Source: Nocardia carnea (lineage in GTDB: Bacteria; Actinomycetota; Actinomycetes; Mycobacteriales; Mycobacteriaceae). Taken from it: DNA of 48,652 bases. The DNA is taken from contig NZ_JARWNW010000204.1 of the NCBI RefSeq assembly GCF_029868325.1, positions 1-48,652 of the forward strand, given 5' to 3'. Below, one piece after another: positions 25,253-33,591 of the stretch (the stretch's first letter is position 1; the number at the start of each line of letters is the position of its first letter). Below the pieces are notes generated by a model. The model worked only from the letters and a program-made list of their open reading frames with translations, did not search any database and was not told the origin of the DNA. Position numbers and translations under genes: made by a program.

Positions 25253-25588
25253 CTACTGCGACGTCCCGAGGCATTCACCGACGATCTTGGTGGTCGCGGC
25301 TTCGGCCTTGGTTTTGTCCTCCGGGCTCAGTCCGAGAGTCTCCGGATCGGCCATCCGGGTGTCGAACTCGTCGCTGATCATGGTTTGCAGGCCCTCTTGG
25401 GAAATACCTTCCGCCAGGTACACCTTGGCGGCGCAGTCGGCGAAGGCCGGGTCCTTGAGACCCTTTTCCTGCAGGGCTTTCGACAGGTCCGCCTCGGTGA
25501 GCGCGGGCGCGGATTCGGTATCGCTACCGCAGGCCGCCGCCAGCAGCGGCAGAATGACTAGGGTCGCGGCAAAAAGGGTCTTCCGCAC
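25253..25588 (-). CDS. Small lipoprotein of unknown function
   Basis: A 111-residue protein with a lipoprotein signal: MRKTLFAATLVILPLL then the lipobox LAAAC, with Cys20 as the lipidation site. The GTG at 25588 is preceded by GAGAGG. The mature part is acidic and helical, with two further cysteines (in FADCAAKVY and VGECLGTSQ) that could form a disulphide outside the membrane. It is probably anchored to the outer face of the cytoplasmic membrane. Not recognised; it stands alone. Confidence 0.75.
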   Translation of the reverse strand: MRKTLFAATLVILPLLAAACGSDTESAPALTEADLSKALQEKGLKDPAFADCAAKVYLAEGISQEGLQTMISDEFDTRMADPETLGLSPEDKTKAEAATTKIVGECLGTSQ

Positions 25589-25853
25589 CGGGTTCCTCTC
25601 TCAGATGTATCACCTGGACGCCGCGGTGATCGGGGATCGTCCCACGGTCGTCCGCGTGACGCCCACGCATGTGTGTAGTCGCAGTCACAGTCGGGCCGCA
25701 ACTCGGAGGAGCATATTTCGAGAAGACTCACACCCGTCGTCGGTGCAGGTCCAACGAGGACGTACCGCCGGCGATCCTCGCGAACCGAACTGATGTCCCC
25801 TGCCTGCTGTTAGTGTGATTCCGCAGTTCGGATCCTGATCGGAGAGCTGGATA

Positions 25854-26636
25854 ATGACTGATCTCGAGCACCATCGCCAAGGCAGCGGTGAACCTCTCGT
25901 GCTGGTCCACGGTGTGGGCAGCCGGTGGCAGGTGTGGGAACCGATCATCGGCACCCTCGCGGAGCATTTCGAGGTGTTCGCGGTCGATCTACCCGGTTTC
26001 GGCGGTTCCGCGCCGCTACCCCGCACCACCGTCGACACCCTGACCGACGCCCTCGCCGATTTCCTGGCCGCCCAAGGGCTCGACCGGCCCCATCTCGCCG
26101 GAAATTCGATGGGCGGCGGCATCTCGCTGAATCTGGGTGCCCGCGGCCTGGCACGCTCGGTGACGGCCTTCTCGCCGATCTTCTTCTGGGACACACCGGG
26201 CCGCGTCTGGTGTCAGCAATCGCTGGGCCGGTCCAAGAAACTCGGCCGGATCCTCGGCCCGGCGATGCCGAAGGTGCTCGGCACACCGGCCGGCCGCACC
26301 ATGTTCTTGAGCCTGGTCTTCGGTAAGCCCTGGGCAGTCGACACGCAGACCGCTCTGGACACTGCCGAAGGTGCGGTGAAATCGCTGGGTTTCTCACCGG
26401 CACTGGACTCGTTCACCGAGGCGGAACTCGCCGACCCGGCGGCGCTGGCGGACCTTCCGGTGACCATCGCCTGGGGTAACCGCGACATCCTGCTCACCTA
26501 CAAGACCCAGAGCCGGCGCGCCCGCGAGGTACTCCCGCACGCCCGCCACATCACGCTGCAGGGCAGCGGGCATACGCCGTTCTACGACGATCCCGCCGCC
26601 TGCGCCCGCGTGATTCTCGATCAAATGCCCACGTAG
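25854..26636 (+). CDS. Alpha/beta hydrolase
   Basis: A 260-residue alpha/beta hydrolase with the full catalytic set: oxyanion region VLVHGVGSRWQVWEP, nucleophile Ser in GNSMGGG, the acid in AWGNRDILLTY and His in GSGHTPFYDDP. A cap domain lies between about residues 125 and 200. The ATG at 25854 follows GGAGAGCTGGATA. The substrate cannot be read from sequence; an esterase, epoxide hydrolase or lipid hydrolase are all possible. It converges with the crotonase operon. Confidence 0.85.
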   Translation: MTDLEHHRQGSGEPLVLVHGVGSRWQVWEPIIGTLAEHFEVFAVDLPGFGGSAPLPRTTVDTLTDALADFLAAQGLDRPHLAGNSMGGGISLNLGARGLARSVTAFSPIFFWDTPGRVWCQQSLGRSKKLGRILGPAMPKVLGTPAGRTMFLSLVFGKPWAVDTQTALDTAEGAVKSLGFSPALDSFTEAELADPAALADLPVTIAWGNRDILLTYKTQSRRAREVLPHARHITLQGSGHTPFYDDPAACARVILDQMPT

Positions 26637-26700
26637 AAGGCGCACTCGGCCGGGCGCGGGTGTTCTGGCGACAGCCGATACACCGTGCGGCGCGGAAAAC

Positions 26701-27465
26701 TCAGCGACCCTGCCACACCGGGTCGCGCTTCTCCGCGAATGCGAGCGCCCCCTCGGCCGCATCCTTGGAAGCGATTGCGGGAAGAGCGATCTCCCCCTGC
26801 TTCGCGAAGCCCTCCGCGGTATTCCAATCCGGGGACTCGTCGATGATCCGTTTACTGGCCGCCACCGCGAGCGGGGCGGCGGCCGCGATCTCGCCCGCCA
26901 GCTCCAGCGCGACCTCCAGCGCTTCGCCGGGTTCGGTCACCCGGTTGACCAGCCCCAGCTGATGCAGCCGTTCGGCGCTGATCCGGCCCCCGGTCAAGGC
27001 CAGTTCGGCCGCGATACTGCGCGGCAGGCGCTGGGTGAGGCGCATAACGCCGCCGCCGGACGCCACGAGTCCGCGTTTCACCTCGGGGATACCGAATTTC
27101 GCGTCCCGCGCGGCGACGATGAGGTCACCGGAGAGCGCCAGTTCGAAACCACCGGCCAGTGCGAAACCCTCGACTGCCGAGATCATCGGTTTGGCCGGCG
27201 GTTTCGCCGCGATTCCGAGCGGTCCGCGATGCTCGGTCACCGGGAACTCGCCACGGGTCATCGCGATCAGATCCATTCCGGCGCTGAAGGTTCCGTCGGC
27301 GCCGGTGAGCACGAGTACCCGCGCGGTATCGTCGGCCTCGAATTCGTCGATCGCGGCCTCGATCGCCTTCGCCGTCGCCAGGTCGATGGCGTTACGCGCC
27401 GCGGGCCGGTTGACGGTGAGCACGGTTATCGCATCACACCGGTCCAGGAGCACGGTGTCGGTCAT
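26701..27465 (-). CDS. Enoyl-CoA hydratase/isomerase (crotonase) family
   Basis: A 254-residue crotonase. It has the oxyanion-hole motifs DGTFSAGMDLIAMTRGE and AVEGFALAGGFELALSGDL, then IVAARDAKFGIPEVKRGLVASGGG, where hydratases usually carry a catalytic Glu. The start overlaps the stop of the thiolase-like gene (TGATG at 27463-27467), so expression is coupled. The pair suggests a fatty-acid or side-chain degradation unit. Mycobacterial EchA proteins of this type often have lost or uncertain hydratase activity, so the reaction is not fixed. Confidence 0.87.
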   Translation of the reverse strand: MTDTVLLDRCDAITVLTVNRPAARNAIDLATAKAIEAAIDEFEADDTARVLVLTGADGTFSAGMDLIAMTRGEFPVTEHRGPLGIAAKPPAKPMISAVEGFALAGGFELALSGDLIVAARDAKFGIPEVKRGLVASGGGVMRLTQRLPRSIAAELALTGGRISAERLHQLGLVNRVTEPGEALEVALELAGEIAAAAPLAVAASKRIIDESPDWNTAEGFAKQGEIALPAIASKDAAEGALAFAEKRDPVWQGR

Positions 27466-28985
27466 CAGGCTGTCCTCTCGCTGCGCAGAATGAAACGGTC
27501 GGCGGCGGTGATCTCGATGGCAGCGCCCAACCGGTCGCCGATGGTGCAGGCGGCGATGGTTTCGCTGTCCGTCGCCCGGACAAGTATGCGTGCCCCGGCC
27601 GGGTTCAGCGCACTGACCACCACGGCTTCGGCTTCGTCGCCCGCCTCACCCTTGCGGTGCGGGACCGTGTACGCCTCGATAACCGCCGGGCCGGTATAGC
27701 CCGGGGCCGTCTCGCGCCGGGCCACCGGGACCTCGGCCTCCACCGGACGGAACGGTTCGGCCGGCGGTTTCGCCGAATACACGCCCACCCCGTGTTTGGT
27801 GATGTACCAGCCGAGCGCGGTGGTGAGCCCGTAGTCGCCGGGATTGTCGCGCAGGATCCCGGCCATGGTGGCGATGCCGTGGGTGCTGTAGTTGTTGCCC
27901 GGACCGCCACTGAAGGTGAGGCCGCCGGTGACGGTGAGGGGTCGCGCGGGATCGTCGATCGGCAGGCCCAGCGCCGCGGCACCCACCTGAACGGCCACCG
28001 GGAAGCAGGAATACAGGTCGATATGGGCGATATCGTCGATACCGACCCCCGCGCCCGTCAGCGCGGCCCGGCCGGCCGCGGCGATCGCCGGGGAGGCGGC
28101 GATATCGGTGCGTTCGGAGAGGTACCAGGTATCGGTGGCGGTGGCGCCGCCGTGCGGGAAGACCCACCGCTCCCGGGGCACCCCGGCCGCATCCGCCGCC
28201 GCGGCGCTGCACAGGATGAGGCCCGCACCCTGGTCGACGGACAGATTCGCCATCAGCAGTTTCGGGTACGGGCTGCACACCATCCGGTTGTCGGGCCCGG
28301 TGGTGACGAGTTCGGCGACGGTCCGTTGCGTCGGCAGCCAGGCGTACGGGTTGCGGGCCGCGACCTCGGAGAATCGCGACCACAGCCCGCCGATCCGCGC
28401 CAGATGCGTCTCCTGGTCGAGGCCGAGACGGTTGCGCATCGCCGATTCGATCAGCGCGTACACATAGATCGGCCCCCAGAGTCCGGCCGCGGTTTCCATC
28501 GCGGAACTGGGGGCGTCGGTGGCGCCCACGATCTCGTCGGGTACGGCGTTCTCGTGCTGTTCGGTCCAGCCGGGGTCCACACCGGCTTTCTTGGCCTTGC
28601 CGAGCGATGCCATCGCCTCGGCGCCGCAGATCAGGGCGATATCGGTTTTACCTTCGGCGATCTGCCTGCCCAGCAGGTTGAGCAGCCGCTGGGGTGCGTC
28701 GCCACCGGCGGGGGCGGATTGCAGGGTCCGTTTCGGGGAGGCGCCGATCTGCGCGGCGACCGTCGCGGCAAGGTTGGGGTAGGAGCCGCTGACCGTGGCG
28801 ACGGCGGCCACCACATCGGCCGATCGCAGCAGCGTATCGCCGGTTCCGCTGTCCGCACCGGCCCGGCGCAGCGATTCCGCCGCCAATTCGACTGCCCCCG
28901 GCAGACCTGGTTCACCGGACCGATGCACGATCTGTCCGACTCCGACGAGCACCGGTGTGCGCGGGTCCATTCCGGCTGGCAGCAT
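27465..28985 (-). CDS. Thiolase-like protein (TLP1 type)
   Basis: A 506-residue thiolase-superfamily protein with an additional C-terminal domain of about 90 residues (from roughly 415; ETAPGYTGPAVIEAYTVPHR), as in the thiolase-like protein type 1 of mycobacteria. The start at 28985 is supported by GGAGG. The usual nucleophile Cys is not seen: the equivalent segment reads LQSAPAGGDAPQRLLNLLG, and the HEAF motif is replaced by DLYSCFPVAV. It may therefore be a non-classical enzyme or CoA-binding partner of the crotonase encoded by the overlapping downstream gene. A palindrome lies just upstream at 29006-29037. Confidence 0.82.
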   Translation of the reverse strand: MLPAGMDPRTPVLVGVGQIVHRSGEPGLPGAVELAAESLRRAGADSGTGDTLLRSADVVAAVATVSGSYPNLAATVAAQIGASPKRTLQSAPAGGDAPQRLLNLLGRQIAEGKTDIALICGAEAMASLGKAKKAGVDPGWTEQHENAVPDEIVGATDAPSSAMETAAGLWGPIYVYALIESAMRNRLGLDQETHLARIGGLWSRFSEVAARNPYAWLPTQRTVAELVTTGPDNRMVCSPYPKLLMANLSVDQGAGLILCSAAAADAAGVPRERWVFPHGGATATDTWYLSERTDIAASPAIAAAGRAALTGAGVGIDDIAHIDLYSCFPVAVQVGAAALGLPIDDPARPLTVTGGLTFSGGPGNNYSTHGIATMAGILRDNPGDYGLTTALGWYITKHGVGVYSAKPPAEPFRPVEAEVPVARRETAPGYTGPAVIEAYTVPHRKGEAGDEAEAVVVSALNPAGARILVRATDSETIAACTIGDRLGAAIEITAADRFILRSERTA

Positions 28986-29294
28986 ACGTCCTCCGCTTCC
29001 TCACTGAAGTAAACCGCCGAAATGCGCGGTTAACTTCTCGATTAGACCATGGAGTGATCTACGGCGCTCTGGAGCAGCGGTCCCGCGGACTCACCGCTGG
29101 TGACAATTCGGCAACAACCCCGCCGACCTGTGTGACACCAGCACAGAACTGCCACGCAAAGCCTCTGATCAGCCCATATCCACTGCTAACATGACCGCGA
29201 TCTGCCAGCCAGTCGAAATGAGCCGTGCAACAGATCTCGAGGTGCCCACGTTTATCCGCGGCGATTCTCGACGCAACCCGGAGGTCCGACGGAC
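28986..29294. other. Divergent promoter region, thiolase-like operon / DUF4185
   Basis: 309 bases between divergent starts. The thiolase side carries a strong palindrome (29006-29037). The rest shows no gene and no other clear motif beyond the GGAGG at 29280-29284 before the DUF4185 TTG start. Confidence 0.6.
29006..29037. promoter_or_regulatory. 32-bp palindromic operator candidate
   Basis: Arms GAAGTAAACCGC (29006-29017) and GCGGTTAACTTC (29026-29037) pair with one mismatch across an 8-base spacer, 21 bases upstream of the thiolase-like gene. The size and position fit a repressor site. It differs from the TTACC-N4-GGTAA motif. Confidence 0.6.
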
Positions 29295-30401
29295 TTGAAA
29301 AGAACCGGATCCATACTCATGTCTCTGCTGGCGGGCGCATCGGCCGCAATGCTCGCGGCCACCGCACCGGCCACGGCGAATCCCAACGCCATCAATCCCA
29401 TTCCGGTGCTGAACGGCACCAATGGGCTTCCCCAATTACACGGAGCCACCCGGGCCGTTTTCCAGGTCACCGGTATGGCCAGCCCGAACGGCACCCACAC
29501 CTACAACATGCTCGGCACCGATCTGGGCATCATGTGGGACAACGGGCACGGTGAAATGCTCACCGCGTTCGGCGATACCGCCGGCGTCGGATTCCCCAAC
29601 CTGCTGTCCGGCAGTATGTGGGCGTGGCGCAGTAATGTGCTGGTCCGCAGCCATACCCGCGACCCCCGGCACGGTATCTACTTCGACAGTGTGGTCCGCG
29701 ACGTGTTCGGTCAGGCCCGGGATCTGATCCCGAGCCCGAAAATTCCGTTCCTGGAGATCAGCCGTATTCCGACCGCCGGTATCTCCGTGAACGGCGTACA
29801 GTACATGAGCCTGATGTCGGTGAAGACATGGGATACCCCGGGCGAATGGACAACCAATTACTCCGGGCTGGCCGCATCCGCCGACAACGGCGAAACCTGG
29901 GCCGATCTGACATTCACCCGCCGGCCCAACGAGGGCGCCAACCGCAATTTCCAGATGAATGCCTTCGCGAAAGACGGTGGCTACGTTTATGTTTACGGAA
30001 CCGCGTCGGGCCGCGACAATGCCGCCTACATATCCCGGGTCCGCGAGGCCGATATCCAGAATCTGGGCGCCTACGAATACTGGGACGGCGGCAGTTGGAA
30101 ACACGGCGATGTGAATGCCGCGAAACCGATCATGCACGGGGTCGGCGAATTGTCGGTCATGTGGAATGATCATCTGGGTCAATACGTTTCGCTGACCACC
30201 GACCCGTTCAATTCGGTGGTGATGCGCACCGCGCCCGCCCCGCAGGGTCCGTGGAGCCCGCCCCGGGTGCTGATCGACGCACGGGAGCTGCCGACCGCGT
30301 ACGCGCCGTCGATCTTCCCGTATCAGACCGGAAGCGATCTGTACTTCCTCACCACGGTCCACAACCAGTACAACGTGGTCCTGATGCGCACTCAGCTCTG
30401 A
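29295..30401 (+). CDS. Secreted DUF4185 protein, paralogue 1
   Basis: A 368-residue exported protein. The TTG at 29295, ten bases after GGAGG, gives a signal peptide with KR, a hydrophobic core and cleavage after ATA (around residue 28). The mature part is a beta-propeller-like DUF4185 domain with repeats around TDLGIMWDNGHGEMLTAFGD and VQYMSLMSVKTWDTPGEW, then YISRVREADIQNLGAYEYWDG and ELSVMWNDHLGQYVSLTTDP. DUF4185 domains resemble glycosyl-hydrolase-type propellers and in mycobacteria are linked to arabinan-degrading enzymes; whether this one cuts a glycan is unknown. The gene at 39265 is a close paralogue. It is followed 78 bases later by the Ere-fold gene. Confidence 0.85.
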   Translation: MKRTGSILMSLLAGASAAMLAATAPATANPNAINPIPVLNGTNGLPQLHGATRAVFQVTGMASPNGTHTYNMLGTDLGIMWDNGHGEMLTAFGDTAGVGFPNLLSGSMWAWRSNVLVRSHTRDPRHGIYFDSVVRDVFGQARDLIPSPKIPFLEISRIPTAGISVNGVQYMSLMSVKTWDTPGEWTTNYSGLAASADNGETWADLTFTRRPNEGANRNFQMNAFAKDGGYVYVYGTASGRDNAAYISRVREADIQNLGAYEYWDGGSWKHGDVNAAKPIMHGVGELSVMWNDHLGQYVSLTTDPFNSVVMRTAPAPQGPWSPPRVLIDARELPTAYAPSIFPYQTGSDLYFLTTVHNQYNVVLMRTQL

Positions 30402-30479
30402 CACGGCTTGACCTAAACAATAGTTGAGGTACGAGGCTGGTTCACGACACACACTCCGACGAGCCATTAGGAGCCTGGC

Positions 30480-31736
30480 GTGACCACGACCTCGACATCC
30501 ACCGATACCGCCGACGCGGTGCACCGATGGCTGCGCGATAACGCGCGGCCCGTACACGGAACCGACGCCGCCGATACCGGTCCGGATCTGCGGGCGCTGA
30601 CCGACCACCTGGCCGCGGCCACCGTGGTCGGCCTCGGCGAATCCACCCGCTTCTCCCGCCAGACCTACGGGATCCGCGATCGGATCCTGCGCACTCTGAT
30701 CAGCGAGCACGGATTCCGTGCGCTCGCCATCCAGGACAGCGCACGCTCCGGTGCCCGGCTCGACGCCTACGTACGCACCGGCAGTGGTGATCCGTACACC
30801 GCGCTCACCGGCGCCTGGCGCCCCCTGCGCACGACCGAAACCGTCGCGACACTCGAATGGCTGCGCGCCTACAACATCGACCACCCGGACGATCAGGTCG
30901 GTGTGTTCGGCATCGAACCGGCGGCCGCCGAATCCGCCGACTACGACGAAGTGCTCGCCTACGCCCGCCGCTGGGCCCCCGCCCACGCCGACGAACTCGC
31001 CGCGTATCTGACCCCGATCCGCAGCGCGCACCGGATCGACGAGCACGTCCAACGTCACCAGGGCATTCACCCCGGCCGACCATTCGCCGAGGATGCCCGT
31101 GCCGCGCTCACTCTCCTGCACTCGCTACCGCAGCCGGACGACCCCGAGGCCGCCGCAGCGTATTCGACGGCACTGGACCGCATCCGGCTGATCGTGGACT
31201 TCCACGAGAACAGCGTGGCCGGTCGCGGCAGCTTCGGTAGCGACGATCCCCGGCCCGCCCGGAGGATCATCGATCACCATCGCGACACCGGTGCCCGAAT
31301 CGTCTACTGGGACGGGATCGCCCATACCGCCGCCACCGAGATCGGCCTCGGCCCGGATCAGACCCGATTCCACGGCGAAGGCAGCGAGCTGCGCACCTAT
31401 TTCGGCACCGGCTACCGCTCGGTGGCGATCGGTTTCCATCACGGCGACCTGGGCGCGGCGATCGCGCCCGACCCCTACCCGGACCTCGTCGATGCCGATC
31501 TGGGGACCGTCGACCTGCCCGCCTACTTCGTCGACCTACGCGACGACGCACCACCGGAGGTCCGGGCGTGGCGGGCGGCGCCGGCCCAGCTGCGGGTGAT
31601 CAGCGGTGTGTACGACCCGGCCGCGGATGAATCGGCGCGGCTGACGGTGAGTTCGGCGGCGGCGGCCTTCGACATCCTCGTCCATGTCCGGGAAACCTCG
31701 CCGGTGCACTGGCTGCCCGAACCCGCCGACGAGTGA
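30480..31736 (+). CDS. Erythromycin-esterase-fold protein with altered active site
   Basis: A 418-residue member of the erythromycin esterase superfamily, GTG start at 30480 after AGGAG. Compared by eye with EreB (Glu43, His46, Arg55, Glu74, His285, His288), this protein keeps Glu54 and Arg66, but His46 becomes Arg57 (GESTRFS), Glu74 becomes Gln85 (ALAIQDS) and His285 becomes Gly279, leaving His282 (WDGIAH). Loss of the proposed catalytic His argues against macrolide hydrolysis. The fold is also found in non-resistance proteins. The GTGA at 31733-31736 overlaps a possible start of the following methyltransferase, so the two may be coupled. Confidence 0.8.
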   Translation: MTTTSTSTDTADAVHRWLRDNARPVHGTDAADTGPDLRALTDHLAAATVVGLGESTRFSRQTYGIRDRILRTLISEHGFRALAIQDSARSGARLDAYVRTGSGDPYTALTGAWRPLRTTETVATLEWLRAYNIDHPDDQVGVFGIEPAAAESADYDEVLAYARRWAPAHADELAAYLTPIRSAHRIDEHVQRHQGIHPGRPFAEDARAALTLLHSLPQPDDPEAAAAYSTALDRIRLIVDFHENSVAGRGSFGSDDPRPARRIIDHHRDTGARIVYWDGIAHTAATEIGLGPDQTRFHGEGSELRTYFGTGYRSVAIGFHHGDLGAAIAPDPYPDLVDADLGTVDLPAYFVDLRDDAPPEVRAWRAAPAQLRVISGVYDPAADESARLTVSSAAAAFDILVHVRETSPVHWLPEPADE

Positions 31737-31789
31737 CATCCGGCCCCGAAGCGGTCCGAACCGGACACCGCGTCCATACACTGGCCCGT

Positions 31790-32449
31790 ATGGACGCGGC
31801 CGAATGGGATGCGCGGTATGTGCAGAGCGAACTGGTGTGGGGCGCACCGCCGAACAACACGGTGGTGGAGTTCGTGCACGGACTGGACCGGCGCATACCG
31901 CGCGTACCCGGTCCCGACGGGACGGTTCCGGAATTCCCGCGCGCACTGGATCTGGCCTGCGGGGAGGGCCGCAACGCGCTGTGGCTGGCCACCCACGGCT
32001 GGCAGGTGCACGCGGTGGATTTCTCCCAGGTCGGGATCGATAAGGGCCGTACGGTGGCGACGCGGCTGACCCGGTCGATCCGGGAGCGGATCACCTGGCA
32101 GTGCGCCGATCTCACCGATCCGGGTGTGGATATCGGCGGTCCTTACGAACTGGTCCTGATGGTGTTCCTGCATCTACCGGCCGGACAGCGTCGCGAGATG
32201 GTCCGGCGGGCGGCGCGGTTGCTCACCCCCGGCGGGATGCTGCTGGTCCTCGGGCACGACAGCGCGAATCCGGAACGGGGGCACGGGGGTCCGCAGGATC
32301 CGGAGATCCTGTTCACGCCCGAGGATGTGGTCGCCGACCTGGGCGAGGACAGCGGTCTCCAGATCGATACCGCCCAGCAGGTCCTGCGGCCGACCGAAGC
32401 CGGCGACGCGATCGACGCCCTGGTGGTCGCCACCAAACCGGTTCAGTAG
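31790..32449 (+). CDS. Class I SAM-dependent methyltransferase
   Basis: A 219-residue methyltransferase if started at the ATG at 31790 (MDAAEWDARYVQSEL); a GTG at 31733 that overlaps the previous stop would add 19 residues and would give translational coupling. Motif I is LDLACGEGRNALWLA, followed by VHAVDFSQVGID and the C-terminal GMLLVLGHDSAN. The group is close to TehB/thiopurine-type methyltransferases, which may modify small toxic molecules; the substrate is unknown. Follows the Ere-fold gene in the same direction and converges with a hydrolase gene. Confidence 0.85.
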   Translation: MDAAEWDARYVQSELVWGAPPNNTVVEFVHGLDRRIPRVPGPDGTVPEFPRALDLACGEGRNALWLATHGWQVHAVDFSQVGIDKGRTVATRLTRSIRERITWQCADLTDPGVDIGGPYELVLMVFLHLPAGQRREMVRRAARLLTPGGMLLVLGHDSANPERGHGGPQDPEILFTPEDVVADLGEDSGLQIDTAQQVLRPTEAGDAIDALVVATKPVQ

Positions 32450-32550
32450 CCCCGGATCACACAGGCGGCAACCCGGTTAACCCGGCAGTGCCGCGTGGCG
32501 CGGTCACACACGCGCCTTGCGGCGCGGCCTGTCCGGCTCAGCCGGGTAAC

Positions 32551-33150
32551 TCACCGACTCCAGCGCCGGAACCACGGCGCCAGCGTTTCGGCGATGTCGT
32601 CGAACCCCTTCTTGAAAGAATGCGGCTGCCCGGCGATGACCCGGACCTCCGCCGCGTCCGCCGGGTCCGGGATTCCGAACGGATCGCTACCACCGTTGAT
32701 CACCACCACCTCGGCCGGTGCGGCCGCCAGTAATTCGTCGCGCCGGGATTTCTCCGGTTTCCCGGGCGGATGCAGCGGGAACGACACCGCCACGATGCCG
32801 CGGGCACCGAGTTCGCCGGCGGTCCGGCAGGCGACCCGCGCCCCGTTGCTGCGGCCACCCTGGATCAGCGGAAGGCCGGGGCCGATCTCCGATCGCAGGG
32901 CGGTAACAAGCTCGACCCAGGCCCTGTCCTGCGGCTCCGGCTTACCGGGCGCTCGGCGGCCGGCCACCCGGTAGGGCTGCAGCACGCGGGCCACGACACC
33001 GCCCGCGGCCAGCGCCGTATCGCGCACCGTCACGATGTCGCGGCTGTCCACCCCACCGCCGGCGCCGTGGGTGAATACCAGCAGGAAGGCGGGGTCGTCC
33101 GGGTGATCGATCTCGGCCTCGGCGGGCCCGGCGCTCGTCTCGATCCGCAC
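32551..33150 (-). CDS. KANL3/Tex30-like alpha/beta hydrolase
   Basis: A 199-residue hydrolase-fold protein: VFTHGAGGGVDSRD at the N-terminus, nucleophile Ser in GGRSNGARVAC, an acid in NGGSDPFGIPD and a final GQPHSFKKG His. This arrangement matches the KANL3/Tex30-type alpha/beta hydrolase group, whose bacterial substrates are unknown. The start is the ATG at 33150. It stands alone, with the YciI gene divergent from it. Confidence 0.82.
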   Translation of the reverse strand: MRIETSAGPAEAEIDHPDDPAFLLVFTHGAGGGVDSRDIVTVRDTALAAGGVVARVLQPYRVAGRRAPGKPEPQDRAWVELVTALRSEIGPGLPLIQGGRSNGARVACRTAGELGARGIVAVSFPLHPPGKPEKSRRDELLAAAPAEVVVINGGSDPFGIPDPADAAEVRVIAGQPHSFKKGFDDIAETLAPWFRRWSR

Positions 33151-33255
33151 ACTTCACCCTATCCAGTCCCGTATCGGTTCTTCGAGATCTCGTACCGGAG
33201 CGCCGGGCGGCGCGCGCCAGTGGTTCCGGCCCGGGTGGTCGGGCATATTGGGAGG

Positions 33256-33591
33256 ATGAAGTATGTGCTTCTGATCTGCGATGACGAGACATCGTTGCCG
33301 AGCCCGGCCGAAATCGCGGCGGATCCGGCCCATCAGGACTACGCGGCGGAAGTGGATCGGCGGGGCTCTCGACGGGGTGGCGCCCGGTTACGTCCGGTGG
33401 CGGAGGCGACGACGGTCCGGGTGCGGGACGGAGAAACGCTGGTGTCCGACGGCCCGTTCGCAGAGACCAAGGATTTCATCGGCGGCATCGATATTCTCGA
33501 ATGTGCCGATCTGAACGAAGCCGTCGAACTCGCTGCCCGTCATCCCTATGCCCGGCACGGCGCCATCGAGGTCCGGCCCGTGTGGGAATGA
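33256..33591 (+). CDS. YciI-like (DGPF) protein, sigma-factor partner
   Basis: A 111-residue YciI-superfamily protein with the DGPF signature (SDGPFAETKDFIGG), TTVRVRDGE before it and the end HGAIEVRPVWE. GGGAGG lies immediately before the ATG at 33256, which is unusually close spacing. Its stop overlaps the start of the ECF sigma-factor gene (ATGA at 33588-33591). DGPF proteins are the standard genetic partners of ECF42-type sigma factors and may act in place of an anti-sigma factor; the mechanism is not settled. Confidence 0.88.
   Translation: MKYVLLICDDETSLPSPAEIAADPAHQDYAAEVDRRGSRRGGARLRPVAEATTVRVRDGETLVSDGPFAETKDFIGGIDILECADLNEAVELAARHPYARHGAIEVRPVWE

Noticed and set aside
30480..31736. 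Calling the Ere-fold gene a macrolide-resistance gene
   Set aside because: Key residues thought to be catalytic in Ere enzymes are replaced; see finding.
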